Notes: a model not told the origin generated them from the letters alone. 64,000 nucleotides of DNA from Paraburkholderia silviterrae (GCF_004353915.1 NZ_SMRP01000001.1:875485-939484), one strand, 5' to 3'; positions 1 through 9,206 are shown, numbered from the stretch's first letter. A program made the numbers and translations.

Positions 1-33
1 TTGAGCGGCGCGGCGTCCCGGGTGGCGACTGCT

Positions 34-270
34 TCAGTGTGTTCTGACGACATTCATTGCCTCTTTAACAACCTGCACGCCGGCTCGCGGGCGACGCTGT
101 GCATGCTCGGCCGGCTTCGCGCGCGACGCCTCGCCGAGACCGACATAGCGGCCGTGTTCCGCCGCCTGTTCGATGGCCGACTGCGGCAGCCATTTGGCGA
201 TCATAACCGTAGCCGCCGCGCCCAAGCCCACAACTGCCAAACCGAAGAGTGCGAGAGAAACCAAATCCAT
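34..270 (-). CDS. Small single-span membrane protein, unknown function
   Basis: 78-residue product. Residues about 5-27 form one strongly hydrophobic segment (LALFGLAVVGLGAAATVMIA), followed by a charged, Arg/Ala/Glu-rich tail that would lie in the cytoplasm or periplasm. A GGAG ribosome-binding site sits six bases before the ATG, which is the main reason to believe the gene. No family recognised. The gene stands alone and faces away from the DUF2917 gene. Confidence 0.55.
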   Translation of the reverse strand: MDLVSLALFGLAVVGLGAAATVMIAKWLPQSAIEQAAEHGRYVGLGEASRAKPAEHAQRRPRAGVQVVKEAMNVVRTH

Positions 271-422
271 TTGAAGCTCCGCAAGATTGAATCATCGAAT
301 GACTCAATCATATGCTGCGTCGCGGCAAAAATCAATATTTTGTATGTGATATATCAAATGCAGATACTCGACATGCAAGGACCCCATCCTGGAGGAAACC
401 GCCGCGCGCGGCAAGGGGCGGG
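271..422. promoter_or_regulatory. Divergent AT-rich gap between small membrane protein and DUF2917 gene
   Basis: The centre of this gap (about 330-365) is markedly AT-rich compared with the surroundings, as expected for promoters. A good Shine-Dalgarno-like GGAGG at about 391-395 is not followed by a start codon at normal distance. No defined operator could be assigned. Confidence 0.3.
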
Positions 423-902
423 ATGACCGCCAAGGAACACAACAAAGCAGCCGCACCGGGGTGTGTGCTGCCACCGCCGGCCACTGATCATGCAAATCTT
501 GTTGACAGTGCATGCGCGCCCCCCGTCTACGGTGCGCGCATCTGGCTCACGCGCGCCCGTTTCCCCTACGACCATTGGCTGCCCCCCGGCGAAATGCTGC
601 GGGTCTACCGCGGCGAACGTCTCTGGCTCAGCGCGGACGGCGGCAACGCCGCAGCGCGCGTGATGCTCACGAGCGCATGGCGGCCGCCCGCTGCGCCGGC
701 CGGCTGGCGTAGCTCACGGTGCGTCTCGCGCGCTAGCGGCTGCGGCCGGTCAGCCATCGAGGGCGGTGCCGCAGCGCAAGCAAGCGGCGCCTCACGCCCT
801 GCCCTCATGCGAAAAGGCCAGACGCGCCGCCCATGCGGCGCGTCTGGCCTTCGCGAAGCAAAGCGCGCTCGCGTCAGAACTTGTGCCGCAGGCCGAGGTT
901 GA
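423..902 (+). CDS. DUF2917 family protein with doubtful C-terminal half
   Basis: Residues about 38-75 read like the DUF2917 core: GARIWLTR, then DHWLPPGEMLRVYRGERLWL, a small cupin-like fold common in Burkholderiaceae; its biochemical role is unknown. The ATG at 423 follows an AGGGG stretch. The frame runs to 902, about 160 residues, longer than I would expect for the family (roughly 100-120). The last 60 or so residues are Ala/Arg/Gly-rich, pass through the terminator of the opposing porin gene and overlap its 3' end by 29 bases. The true end may therefore be earlier, through a frameshift, or the tail may be decayed. Confidence is good for the core and low for the end. Confidence 0.55.
   Translation: MTAKEHNKAAAPGCVLPPPATDHANLVDSACAPPVYGARIWLTRARFPYDHWLPPGEMLRVYRGERLWLSADGGNAAARVMLTSAWRPPAAPAGWRSSRCVSRASGCGRSAIEGGAAAQASGASRPALMRKGQTRRPCGASGLREAKRARVRTCAAGRG
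812..849 (-). terminator. Intrinsic terminator of the porin gene
   Basis: A perfect 15-bp stem (816-830 with 835-849) closed by a 4-base loop, followed on the minus strand by TTTT. It lies 25 bases past the porin stop codon. Confidence 0.9.
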
Positions 903-2037
903 ACATGGTCTGCGTGGACGTTCCGTTATAGCCGTATGAGCCGATCGACGCTTCGGCCGGCATCGAGCCGCCCAGGCCGTCACCCTGATCGCCGCTCGCG
1001 TGCTGCCAGCCCGCGGTCATGTAGACGTCGGTGCGCTTCGAGAGGCTGTAGTCCGCACCGATCGACACCTGATGGTAATTCGCGCTCGTGTCGCCGTTGG
1101 CATGCGTGTAGGTATAGCCAAGGCCGAGCAGGAGCACCGGGCTCAGCTGGTAGTTCAGGTAGCCCTGGCCCGTGTTGTACTTCTCGGTGCTGCGGAACAC
1201 CGAGCTCGCGTCCGGCGCGTATTGCGAGTTGCTGTAGCCGAGGCCGAACGTGAACAGGCCCAGCGAGTATTGCGCCGCTGCCCGTGCGATGGAAAGTGAG
1301 TGAGCGCTCGCATAGCCGCTGTTGATGGGGCCGTCGAAGGTGCCGTCCGAGGTGCTGCTCCAGCCGGTCGAGCGAATGCCGAGGCCGGCCTGGCTGTTGG
1401 CCGCATAGAAGTAGCCGCCCGCCAGCGCGATGGGTCCGTTGTTATAGGCTACGGCCGCCGAGTACGACTGTTCGGAACCCGTGGAGCCCGCGATGCCGCC
1501 AAACGAATACATGGCGGCGGCTTGCAGGCCGTTCCAGACCGGCGTCGTGTACTTGACGGCGTTGTTGACGCGGAAGCTGTTGTCGTAGTTGTCGACGTCG
1601 CCGGGCGTCGCGAAGACCGAGCCGAAGTAGTTGTCCTCGGTGATGCCCTGCACGAGGTCGATCAGCGGGTCATATTGGCGCCCGAGCGTGAGCGAACCGT
1701 ACTGCGCCGCGGTCAGGCCCACATAGGCCTGGCGGCCGAACAACCGGCCGCCCTGGGCCAATTGGCCCGTCGACGGATTGAAGCCGTTTTCCAACTGGAA
1801 GATGGCCTTGAGGCCGCCGCCCAGATCTTCGGCGCCCTTCAAGCCCCAGCGCGAGCCCGAGAGATTGCCGAAGCTGCTGTTGCCGAGCGCCCAGAGATTT
1901 TTGGTGCCGTTTGCGTGATTGACGTAGGTGATGGAAGTGTCAATGGTGCCGTACAACGTGACACTGGTTTGTGCATGCGCCACGCCGGCAGCGCCGAGCG
2001 CGACGAACGAAAGCGAAGTCAGGACGAGTCTCTTCAC
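874..2037 (-). CDS. General outer-membrane porin (Gram-negative porin family, burkholderial type)
   Basis: 387 residues. Residues 1-22 are a classical signal peptide ending AHA, and the mature protein begins QTSVTLYGTID, the usual start of the first beta strand. Further strands and the constriction-loop stretch are typical of 16-stranded trimeric porins, and the protein ends in Phe (LGLRHKF), the BamA recognition signal. The start is GTG behind GGGAGAAAGAC. It has its own strong terminator and no operon partner. It should form a passive channel for small hydrophilic solutes in the outer membrane; its specificity cannot be read from sequence. Confidence 0.95.
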   Translation of the reverse strand: MKRLVLTSLSFVALGAAGVAHAQTSVTLYGTIDTSITYVNHANGTKNLWALGNSSFGNLSGSRWGLKGAEDLGGGLKAIFQLENGFNPSTGQLAQGGRLFGRQAYVGLTAAQYGSLTLGRQYDPLIDLVQGITEDNYFGSVFATPGDVDNYDNSFRVNNAVKYTTPVWNGLQAAAMYSFGGIAGSTGSEQSYSAAVAYNNGPIALAGGYFYAANSQAGLGIRSTGWSSTSDGTFDGPINSGYASAHSLSIARAAAQYSLGLFTFGLGYSNSQYAPDASSVFRSTEKYNTGQGYLNYQLSPVLLLGLGYTYTHANGDTSANYHQVSIGADYSLSKRTDVYMTAGWQHASGDQGDGLGGSMPAEASIGSYGYNGTSTQTMFNLGLRHKF

Positions 2038-2645
2038 GTCTTTCTCCCGGCGCAGTCAAACTTCCGCAGTCAAACAGCACGTGATCGGATCAGACTACCT
2101 CCACCGACACGCGAAGTAAAAGAATTAAAAAGCGTGTCTCGAATTGGTAACAGCAGCTTCAGGAAGAGTCGCGCGCGGCCGTAAATCATTGCCTCGCGCG
2201 GCGCACTCATGCCAGACCACGCGAGCGTTGCAGCGCGTCCAGCCATGTACGTAGCGCATGATTCATTAAGGCCCCCGAGGCATCCGCCTCAATTGATCAG
2301 ACAAAAGACGGAGCAACGCGCGGTAAAATCCGGGTCTGCGCTTTTTTAGGCGCTCATCCGGTCCCGTTTGGTCCCGTTTGCGGTTTCGTCTGACGTTTCT
2401 TCCGAGGCTCGGTCAACCGCTCATCCCCTCCGCGCGTTTGCTGCTTTACCAGTTATTTACTAAGCGTTTACGGTTGGGTTCGCCGCTACGGCCTGCCGTC
2501 CAGGCTCGCCGCTACGGCCCCTCGCACTGCGTGCCGCGAAAGCGCCCAGCAGCCGGACCAACGTAACGAACAACACACAATGCCGCCCCCGAGGACGCCG
2601 GCCACGGCGCCAGGGCGGCATCTGAGAATCGCCAGGCCAACCCAC
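2038..2645. other. Intergenic region between porin and mprF
   Basis: About 600 bases with no convincing gene. The porin leader holds two copies of CAGTCAAAC (2053 and 2068). A tandem GGTCCCGTTT lies near 2360-2380. A 14-base direct repeat TCGCCGCTACGGCC occurs at 2480-2493 and 2506-2519, shortly upstream of mprF. The promoters of both divergent genes must lie here. Confidence 0.4.
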
Positions 2646-5258
2646 ATGCTTGACTCGCCCCCTTCGCGCATTGCGCGCGCCGCCGTCGTGGCGCTGCGCC
2701 GCCGCGCCCGCGTTCTGCGCCTGCAGCGCTTCGTGGCGCCGGCCCTGGCCATCGGCATCTGCGCGCTCCTGCTGCTGGTGTTTCAGCATCTCTCGCGCTC
2801 CGTCGACTATCGCTCGGTGATCCGCCAGCTCTGGCACCTGAGCCCGACGCAATGGACGGGCGCGCTCGGCGCCACTGCCATCAGCTTCGTCGCACTCGTC
2901 GGGCGCGACGCCATCGGCCTGCGCTACCTCGGTGCGCGCGTCTCGCGCGGCGCGCTTTGGGTCGGCGCCATCGCCGGCTCGGCGCTCGGCAACGTCACGG
3001 GCTTCGGCGCGCTCACGGGTGGCGCCGTGCGCTGCCGTGTCTACGGCGGCGCGGGCGTCACGGCAGCGCAGATCGGCCGCATGACGGTGTTCACGAGCGC
3101 CACGCTCGCCATCGCCCTCGCACTCATGACCGCGCTCGGCATGGTGGGCGCCGCCGACACGCTAGCGGGACTGCTGCACCTCTCCCCCGTGGCGCTGCGC
3201 TGGATCGGCGGCGTCGTGCTCGCGCTCGGCGCCGCGCTCATCGCGGCCTGCCCCGCGCAGGCGCGCGAGATCGAGCCGTTCAAGCGCGCCTGGCTGCGCT
3301 TCGCGGTGCCGGCGCGGCGCGACCTCGTTGCGCAGTTGCTGCTCGCGGCGCTCGACGTGGCGGGCGCGGGCCTCGCGCTCTGGTCAGTGATGCCGCACGC
3401 GCATATCGGTTTCGCCGACTTCCTCACCGTCTACACCGCCGCCATGCTGCTCGGCCTGATCGGCCATACGCCGGGCGGCATCGGCGTGTTCGAAGCGGCG
3501 ATGGTGTTCGCGCTCGGCGCAAGCGTGCCGGCTCCCAAGGTGTTCGCCGCGCTGCTCGCCTATCGCGCGATCTACTTCGGCGCGCCGCTCGCGCTGTCGG
3601 CCGCGCTGCTCGCCGTATTCGAAGGCAGCGCGCTCAAGAATCCGCTCAACACGAACCTCGCGCGGCGCGGCGCGCTGGGCGTCTCGCAACTCGCCCCGCT
3701 GTTTCTCGCCATCGTCACCTTCGTGACCGGCAGCATGCTCGTGATCTCGGGCGCCACGCCCGCGTTCACCCAACGCATCGAACTGCTGCAAAACTTCATC
3801 CCGCTCTGGGTGCTCGAAAGCTCGCAGTTGCTCGGCAGCCTGTTCGGCGTATTGCTGCTGTTCGTCGCGCGCGGCCTGTTGCGCCGGCTCGACGCCGCAT
3901 GGTGGCTAGCCCTCGTACTCGCGGTGGCCAACCTCGCGCTCTCGCTCACCAAGGGTCTCGCCTTCGTCGAAGCGGGTGTGCTGTGCGTGTTGATCGCGCT
4001 CCTCGTCGTCACGCGCCGCCGCTTCAACCGGCATTCGTCGCTGTTCGCCGAGCCCTTCACGCCGGCCTGGCTCGCCTCGGTGGGCTGCGTGATCGCACTC
4101 GCCGTGTGGGTGCTGTTCTTCGCCTTCCGCGACGTCGAGTACACCCAGCATCTGTGGTGGCAGTTCGCCTTCGACGAACGCGCGCCGCGCGCGCTGCGCG
4201 CGACGCTCGGTGCAGGGGTGTTCGCGGCGGCGCTCGCCTCGTGGCAACTGCTGCGTCCGGCGGCGGGCCGTTTCGTGATCCCCGCGAGCGAGGATCTGGC
4301 CGAAGCCGCGCGGATCGTGCGCGCGCAGGAGCGCAGCGACGCGGGCCTCGCGCTCATGGGCGACAAGAGCTTCCTGTTCTCTTCGTCGCGCAACGCATTC
4401 CTCATGTACGCGAAGCACGGACGCACGTGGGCCGCGCTGCACGATCCGGTGGGCCCGCGCGACGAATGGCCCGCGCTGATCCGCCAGTTCGTCTCGCTCG
4501 CGCACGCGCACAGCGGCCGTGCCGCGTTCTATCAGGTGCGCGCCGACGCCCTGCCGCTCTATCTCGACGCCGGCCTCACACTGATGAAGCTCGGCGAGGA
4601 AGCGCGCGTGATGCTGCAGGAGTTCGATCTCAAGGGCCCGCAGCGCGCGCATCTGCGCTATGCGCTCAAGCGCGGCGAACGCGATGGCTTCACCTTCGAG
4701 CACCTCGACCCGGCGCAGATGACCGACAGCCTGCCGGTGCTGCGCGCGATCTCCGACGCCTGGCTCGAAGAGCGCGACGTGCGCGAGAAGAGCTTCTCGG
4801 TGGCCGCCTTCGACGACGACTATCTCGCCGCGCAGAACGTGCTGCTCGTGCGCCAGAACGGCGCGCCGCTCGCCTTCGTCACCTTCATGACGACCGACCT
4901 CAACACCGACGCGACGGTCGGCGTCATGCGCCATCTGCCGGGCGCCTCGCCTTATGCGATGGAGTATCTGTTCACGCAGCTCGCGCTGCATCTGAAGGCC
5001 GCCGGCTATCAATCGCTCTCGCTCGGCATGGCGCCGCTGGCCGGCATGGGCCCGACGCCGCTGGCTTCGTCGTGGCACCGCCTCGCCGGGCTGATCTGGC
5101 GTTTCGGCGGCAAGTTCTACAACTTCCGGGGGCTGCGCGGCTTCAAGAACAAGTTCGCGCCGCGCTGGGAACCGCGTTATCTGGCCGCCTCGGGCTCGAT
5201 CAGCGTATTCATCACCCTCGCGGATCTTTCGTTGCTGGCAGGAGGCTGGCGCTCATGA
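2646..5258 (+). CDS. mprF: Bifunctional aminoacyl-phosphatidylglycerol synthase/flippase (MprF/LpiA)
   Basis: About 870 residues. The N-terminal two thirds hold many membrane spans, including the UPF0104/MprF flippase signature TPGGIGVFEAAMVFALG. The C-terminal third (from about residue 550) is the soluble DUF2156/GNAT-like synthetase domain, with ALMGDKSFLFS early and FNFRGLRGFKNKF-type sequence near the end. It would transfer lysine (or another amino acid) from tRNA to phosphatidylglycerol and flip the product, lowering surface charge and raising resistance to cationic peptides. An upstream in-frame ATG at 2580 is possible, but it lacks a ribosome-binding site. The stop overlaps the acvB start (ATGA), so the two are translationally coupled. 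Confidence 0.93.
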   Translation: MLDSPPSRIARAAVVALRRRARVLRLQRFVAPALAIGICALLLLVFQHLSRSVDYRSVIRQLWHLSPTQWTGALGATAISFVALVGRDAIGLRYLGARVSRGALWVGAIAGSALGNVTGFGALTGGAVRCRVYGGAGVTAAQIGRMTVFTSATLAIALALMTALGMVGAADTLAGLLHLSPVALRWIGGVVLALGAALIAACPAQAREIEPFKRAWLRFAVPARRDLVAQLLLAALDVAGAGLALWSVMPHAHIGFADFLTVYTAAMLLGLIGHTPGGIGVFEAAMVFALGASVPAPKVFAALLAYRAIYFGAPLALSAALLAVFEGSALKNPLNTNLARRGALGVSQLAPLFLAIVTFVTGSMLVISGATPAFTQRIELLQNFIPLWVLESSQLLGSLFGVLLLFVARGLLRRLDAAWWLALVLAVANLALSLTKGLAFVEAGVLCVLIALLVVTRRRFNRHSSLFAEPFTPAWLASVGCVIALAVWVLFFAFRDVEYTQHLWWQFAFDERAPRALRATLGAGVFAAALASWQLLRPAAGRFVIPASEDLAEAARIVRAQERSDAGLALMGDKSFLFSSSRNAFLMYAKHGRTWAALHDPVGPRDEWPALIRQFVSLAHAHSGRAAFYQVRADALPLYLDAGLTLMKLGEEARVMLQEFDLKGPQRAHLRYALKRGERDGFTFEHLDPAQMTDSLPVLRAISDAWLEERDVREKSFSVAAFDDDYLAAQNVLLVRQNGAPLAFVTFMTTDLNTDATVGVMRHLPGASPYAMEYLFTQLALHLKAAGYQSLSLGMAPLAGMGPTPLASSWHRLAGLIWRFGGKFYNFRGLRGFKNKFAPRWEPRYLAASGSISVFITLADLSLLAGGWRS

Positions 5259-6658
5259 TTCTTCGTATTCTCTCGCTGCCGCGCCGTGCAGGCGCCGCGG
5301 CGGGCGGCGCCTTGCTCGCGCTTTGCGCGGCTCAGGCCCATGCGACGCTGCCGCCCGCGCACACTGCGGTCTCGCACGTCTCGGGCGGCCGCTATGGCGA
5401 GGTCGCCGTGACGAAACCCATCGGCGCGATGCGCGGCTTTACCGTGTTGTTCTCCGCGGGCGAGCACTGGAGCGACGCCGACCAGACCCGCGCCGACGCC
5501 CTCGCGCAACACGGCGCCATGGTCGTGGGTGTCGACACGGAACGCTACGCGACCAACCTCGCGGCAGTGAAGAACGAGACCTGCCACAAGCTCTACGGCG
5601 ACGCCGAAGCGCTCAGCCATCAGCTCGAACGCCAGGAAGCGTCGCACCAGTATTTCGCGCCGATCGCGATCGGCAGCGGCGAAGGCGCGCTCATCGCGCA
5701 GCGCATGCTCTCGCAGGCGCCCGCGAACACGATGGCCGGTGCGGTGTCGCTCGATCCCGCCGCCAGGCTCGATGCGCGCTTCGCCCCCTGCCCCGCCGAT
5801 CCGACGCTTTCGCGCGGCAAGGGCTTGCCCGGCTTCTTCGAGCAAGGCGTGACGACCGTTGCCGATGCAACCAAACCGGCAGTGGCCGGGTCCGGTGCAA
5901 CAGGTGCAACAGGAGCGGCCGGCGCGACACCGCGAGCGTTTGCCGCAAACCTCGCCGACGCCGACAAGCTCGTCGCGCTGACCGCGCCGCATCTGCGCGT
6001 GCAGGCGGAGAACGAGGAAGACGTGTCGGACCTGCCGCTCGTCGAGCTGCCCGCCGCGCAGCCGACCGACATGCTCGCCGTCGTGATTTCCGGCGACGGC
6101 GGCTGGCGCGACCTCGACAAGACGATCGCCGAGGCCCTCCAAAAGCAGGGCATTTCGGTGATCGGCTGGGATGCGCTGCGCTACTTCTGGAGCGAGAAGA
6201 CGCCCGCGCAGACGAGCCACGATCTCGCGCGCGTGCTCAAGACCTATGGCGCGCGCTGGCACGCGAAGCACATCGCGCTCGTGGGCTACTCGTTCGGCGC
6301 GGACGTGATGCCGTTCGCCTACAACCGTCTGCCCGATGCGCTGCGCGAGAAGGTGTCGTACATGTCGCTGCTCGGCTTCGCGCCCGACGCCGATTTCCAG
6401 GTCCGCGTGACGGGCTGGCTCGGCATGCCCGCGAGCGAGAAAGCGTTGCAGGTGCGTCCGGAGCTCGCGAAGGTGCCGCCTGCGATCGTGCAATGCGTCT
6501 ATGGCGCCGATGAGAAAGACACGCTGTGCCCGGCGCTGGCGAACACCGGCATCGAGCTCGTGAAGACGAACGGCAGCCATCACTTTGACGGCGACTACGG
6601 CGCGCTCGCGGCGAAGATCATTGCCGGGTGGAAGAAGGAGATTGCGGCGCGGGGGTGA
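5255..6658 (+). CDS. acvB: AcvB/VirJ-family periplasmic hydrolase
   Basis: 467 residues, with a signal peptide (cleavage near AHA, about residue 31). It has two VirJ-like alpha/beta-hydrolase halves. The N-terminal half carries a degenerate GSGEG in place of the nucleophile elbow; the C-terminal half has an intact GYSFG elbow with Ser346, and a late His in the NGSHHFDGDY stretch. In Agrobacterium, AcvB is a lysyl-phosphatidylglycerol hydrolase encoded with lpiA, and the same coupling is seen here (4-base overlap, GGAGG ribosome-binding site inside mprF). It is therefore expected to degrade or turn over the MprF product in the periplasm. Confidence 0.9.
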   Translation: MILRILSLPRRAGAAAGGALLALCAAQAHATLPPAHTAVSHVSGGRYGEVAVTKPIGAMRGFTVLFSAGEHWSDADQTRADALAQHGAMVVGVDTERYATNLAAVKNETCHKLYGDAEALSHQLERQEASHQYFAPIAIGSGEGALIAQRMLSQAPANTMAGAVSLDPAARLDARFAPCPADPTLSRGKGLPGFFEQGVTTVADATKPAVAGSGATGATGAAGATPRAFAANLADADKLVALTAPHLRVQAENEEDVSDLPLVELPAAQPTDMLAVVISGDGGWRDLDKTIAEALQKQGISVIGWDALRYFWSEKTPAQTSHDLARVLKTYGARWHAKHIALVGYSFGADVMPFAYNRLPDALREKVSYMSLLGFAPDADFQVRVTGWLGMPASEKALQVRPELAKVPPAIVQCVYGADEKDTLCPALANTGIELVKTNGSHHFDGDYGALAAKIIAGWKKEIAARG

Positions 6659-6683
6659 GGCAGCAAGGTTTTGTTGGAGTCCC

Positions 6684-6744
6684 TTGACTCCAGGCAGATT
6701 TTGGACCACTATAACGCCACGCGTCATATGATGCGTGGCGTTAT
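6684..6744 (+). promoter_or_regulatory. higBA promoter and palindromic operator
   Basis: A -35-like TTGACT (6684-6689) is followed after 17 bases by CACTAT, overlapping TATAAC. A near-perfect 34-bp palindrome covers the -10 and start region: ATAACGCCACGC (6711-6722) mirrors GCGTGGCGTTAT (6733-6744), with TCATATGA in the centre and one mismatched pair. It ends 8 bases before higB. It is the expected binding site for HigA, alone or with HigB, in autorepression. Confidence 0.75.
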
Positions 6745-6752
6745 GCTTTGGC

Positions 6753-7037
6753 ATGGCGATCCAAAACTTCGAAGACCGGGAAACTGCGCTCATCTGGACA
6801 GGCGAGCGTTCGCGGCGTCTGCCTGCTGAAATGCAGCAGATCGCCAGGCGAAAGCTGCGCATGCTCCACGCCGCACATGAGCTGTCGGACTTGCGCATTC
6901 CGCCCGCGAATCGGCTTGAACTACTGAAAGGCGACCGTATCGGCCAATACAGCATCCGCATCAACGACCAATGGCGTATTTGCTTTCGTTGGCGAAACGC
7001 AAACGCATACGACGTCGAAATCGTCGACTATCACTGA
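6753..7037 (+). CDS. higB: HigB-type mRNA interferase toxin (RelE/ParE superfamily)
   Basis: 94 residues; the toxin precedes the antitoxin, the order typical of higBA. The C-terminal half has the family signature RIGQYSIRINDQWRICFRW and ends VEIVDYH. HigB toxins cleave mRNA on the ribosome and are blocked by HigA. I chose the ATG at 6753 (MAIQNFED) over one 18 bases upstream because the upstream one lies inside the operator palindrome. Ten bases separate it from higA. Confidence 0.93.
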   Translation: MAIQNFEDRETALIWTGERSRRLPAEMQQIARRKLRMLHAAHELSDLRIPPANRLELLKGDRIGQYSIRINDQWRICFRWRNANAYDVEIVDYH

Positions 7038-7047
7038 GGCGCAGACT

Positions 7048-7332
7048 ATGAAAAAACTCGCGAACGTTCATCCGGGAGTGGTTCTCCAGGAAGAATTCCT
7101 CACGCCGATGGAAATGAGCCAGAACGCGCTCGCGCGCGCCATGAACGTGCCGCCGCGCCGCATCAACGAGATCGTGCACGGCGAGCGCAGCGTCACCGCC
7201 GACACGGCGCTGCGCCTCTCCTTCGTGTTCGGCACCACGCCGCAATTCTGGATGAGCTTGCAGGCAGACTACGACCTCGAAGAAGCCGCGAAGCACGTCA
7301 ACCTGACCGATCTGCGCCGTCTGGCCGCCTGA
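7048..7332 (+). CDS. higA: HigA antitoxin, XRE-type DNA-binding protein
   Basis: 94 residues. The N-terminus HPGVVLQEEFL is the HigA/VapI hallmark, followed by a helix-turn-helix (residues about 22-60: MSQNALARAMNVPPRRINEI, then SVTADTALRLS) and the family ending FWMSLQADYDLE. It neutralises HigB and should repress the operon through the palindrome at 6711-6744. Confidence 0.95.
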   Translation: MKKLANVHPGVVLQEEFLTPMEMSQNALARAMNVPPRRINEIVHGERSVTADTALRLSFVFGTTPQFWMSLQADYDLEEAAKHVNLTDLRRLAA

Positions 7333-7363
7333 GCACCGCGCCTGCGGTGCCACCCTTACAGGC

Positions 7364-7389
7364 AAAAAAACGCCGGCTAAAGGCCGGCG
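7364..7389 (-). terminator. Intrinsic terminator of ahpF
   Basis: A 7-bp GC stem (7371-7377 with 7383-7389) and 5-base loop are followed on the minus strand by seven T residues (7364-7370). It lies between the converging higA and ahpF genes. Confidence 0.9.
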
Positions 7390-7426
7390 CATTCAAAGAG
7401 AGACAAACTTGTCTGGCCTTCGGGGC

Positions 7427-9028
7427 TCAAGCCTCCACGGCCGCAGCTCTCGCGTCTTCTTCCTGCTCCACCGACGAGCGGATCAGGTAGTCGAACGCGC
7501 CAAGCGAAGCTTTCGCGCCTTCACCCACGGCAATCACGATCTGCTTGAACGGCACGGTCGTCACGTCGCCCGCGGCGAACACGCCCGGCACCGAGGTCTG
7601 GCCCTTCGCGTCCACCTCGATCTCACCGTGCTTCGAGAGCGCCACCGTGCCCTTGAGGAATTCCGTATTCGGCACGAGACCGATCTGCACGAACACGCCT
7701 TCGAGCTCGACGTGATGCTTCTCGCCCGAGGTGCGCTCGAGATACGCGAGACCCGTGACCTTCTGGCCGTCGCCGGAAATTGCCGTCGTTTGCGCGTTCA
7801 CGTGCACCGTGACGTTCGGCAGGCTGCGCAGCTTGCGCTGGAGCACTTCGTCCGCACGCAGTTGCGCGCCGAATTCGAGCAGCGTCACGTGGCTCACGAT
7901 GCCCGCGAGGTCAATGGCCGCTTCCACGCCCGAGTTGCCCCCGCCGATCACGGCGACGCGCTTGCCCTTGAAGAGCGGGCCATCGCAGTGCGGGCAGTAC
8001 GCCACGCCCTTGTTGCGGTATTCCTGCTCGCCCGGCACGTCCACGGTACGCCAGCGCGCGCCCGTGGCCAGCACCACGCTCTTCGCGCGCAGCGTCGCGC
8101 CGCTTTGCGTGCGCACTTCGAAGCCATTGCCCACTGCGGTGAGCGCTTCGGCGCGCTGCAGATTCATGATGTCGACGTCATAGGCGCGCACGTGCTGCTC
8201 GAGCGCCGTCGCGAACTTCGGCCCTTCCGTTTCCTTCACCGAGACGAAGTTCTCGATGGACATCGTGTCGAGCACCTGGCCACCGAAGCGTTCGGCGAGC
8301 ACGCCGGTGCGGATGCCCTTGCGCGCTGCGTAGATCGCGGCCGCGGCGCCAGCGGGGCCGCCGCCGACGATGAGCATGTCGAAAACGTCCTTCTGGTTCA
8401 GCTTTTCGGCGGCACGCGCCGAAGCGCCGGTATCGAGCTTCGCGAGAATCTCCTCGACGCCCATGCGGCCCTGGCCGAACACTTCGCCGTTCAGGAAGAT
8501 CGTCGGCACAGCCATGATCTGGCGCTTCTCGACTTCGTCCTGGAACAGCGCACCGTCGATCGTGACGATCTGCACGTTCGGGTTGAGCGCGGCCATCGCG
8601 TTGATCGACTGCACGACTTCCGGGCAGTTCTGGCACGACAGCGACATATAGACTTCGAATGCGAACGTGCCGTCGAGCGCCTTCACCTGTTCGATCACTT
8701 CGTTCTCGAGCTTGACCGGGTGGCCGCCCACCTGCAGTAGCGCGAGCACGAGCGACGTAAATTCATGGCCCATCGGAATGCCAGCGAACGTCACCTTGAC
8801 GTCGGAGTTCGCGCGCCTGATCTCAAACGAAGGGGCACGCGCGTCGCCAGCTTCGGCGCCACGGCGTTCCTCGAGCGTGATGCGATCCGAGAGCGATGCG
8901 ATGTCCTGCAGCAATTGCTGCAGTTCTTGCGACTTCTCGCCGTCGCCCAGGTACGCAACGATCTCAATCGACTGCGTGACTTTTTCGAGGTAGCTTTTTA
9001 GTTGGGTCTTGAGATTTGCGTCGAGCAT
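7427..9028 (-). CDS. ahpF: Alkyl hydroperoxide reductase subunit F
   Basis: 533 residues, close to the usual length. The N-terminal tandem thioredoxin-fold domain has CQNC (Cys132/Cys135). The FAD/NADH thioredoxin-reductase-like domains have [10 protein letters not shown] near residue 220, [10 protein letters not shown] for NADH, and the redox pair CPHC (Cys345/Cys348), matching Escherichia coli AhpF positions almost exactly. It passes electrons from NADH to AhpC for reduction of H2O2 and organic peroxides in the cytoplasm. It lies downstream of ahpC on the same strand. Confidence 0.97.
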   Translation of the reverse strand: MLDANLKTQLKSYLEKVTQSIEIVAYLGDGEKSQELQQLLQDIASLSDRITLEERRGAEAGDARAPSFEIRRANSDVKVTFAGIPMGHEFTSLVLALLQVGGHPVKLENEVIEQVKALDGTFAFEVYMSLSCQNCPEVVQSINAMAALNPNVQIVTIDGALFQDEVEKRQIMAVPTIFLNGEVFGQGRMGVEEILAKLDTGASARAAEKLNQKDVFDMLIVGGGPAGAAAAIYAARKGIRTGVLAERFGGQVLDTMSIENFVSVKETEGPKFATALEQHVRAYDVDIMNLQRAEALTAVGNGFEVRTQSGATLRAKSVVLATGARWRTVDVPGEQEYRNKGVAYCPHCDGPLFKGKRVAVIGGGNSGVEAAIDLAGIVSHVTLLEFGAQLRADEVLQRKLRSLPNVTVHVNAQTTAISGDGQKVTGLAYLERTSGEKHHVELEGVFVQIGLVPNTEFLKGTVALSKHGEIEVDAKGQTSVPGVFAAGDVTTVPFKQIVIAVGEGAKASLGAFDYLIRSSVEQEEDARAAAVEA

Positions 9029-9112
9029 GGCGTGTTCCGGCTAGAGAAGAAGCGTGGGAATGCTAAGTAATTTTTGCTGTTGCGAAAGCCTTTTGGGCCT
9101 TGCAGCAAGGCG

Positions 9113-9143
9113 CCGGGCCGCAACCCGCTAGAGTGCGGCCCGG
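9113..9143 (-). terminator. Stem-loop between ahpC and ahpF
   Basis: A 10-bp stem (9113-9122 with 9134-9143) and 11-base loop just after the ahpC stop. No T-run follows, so it may be an attenuating or mRNA-protecting structure rather than a full terminator. It would explain higher ahpC than ahpF output. Confidence 0.5.
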
Positions 9144-9206
9144 AGAACTGCTCAGTGTGATATCAGCGTCATGCGTTTCAGGCGAAACGCATTGAATGAG
9201 CGACGC

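Noticed and set aside
2378..2566. 62-codon frame upstream of mprF
   Set aside because: Contains direct repeats, no family features and poor start context.
2852..5254. Long plus-strand open frame within mprF that is continuous with acvB
   Set aside because: It is the acvB frame extended backwards through mprF; the sequence before 5255 is Arg/Ala-rich shadow, and the real start has GGAGG and a signal peptide.
5177..6964. 595-codon minus-strand open frame opposite acvB
   Set aside because: Antisense shadow of a GC-rich gene: no family motif and Arg/His/Gly-rich composition, while acvB on the other strand has clear signal peptide and catalytic motif.
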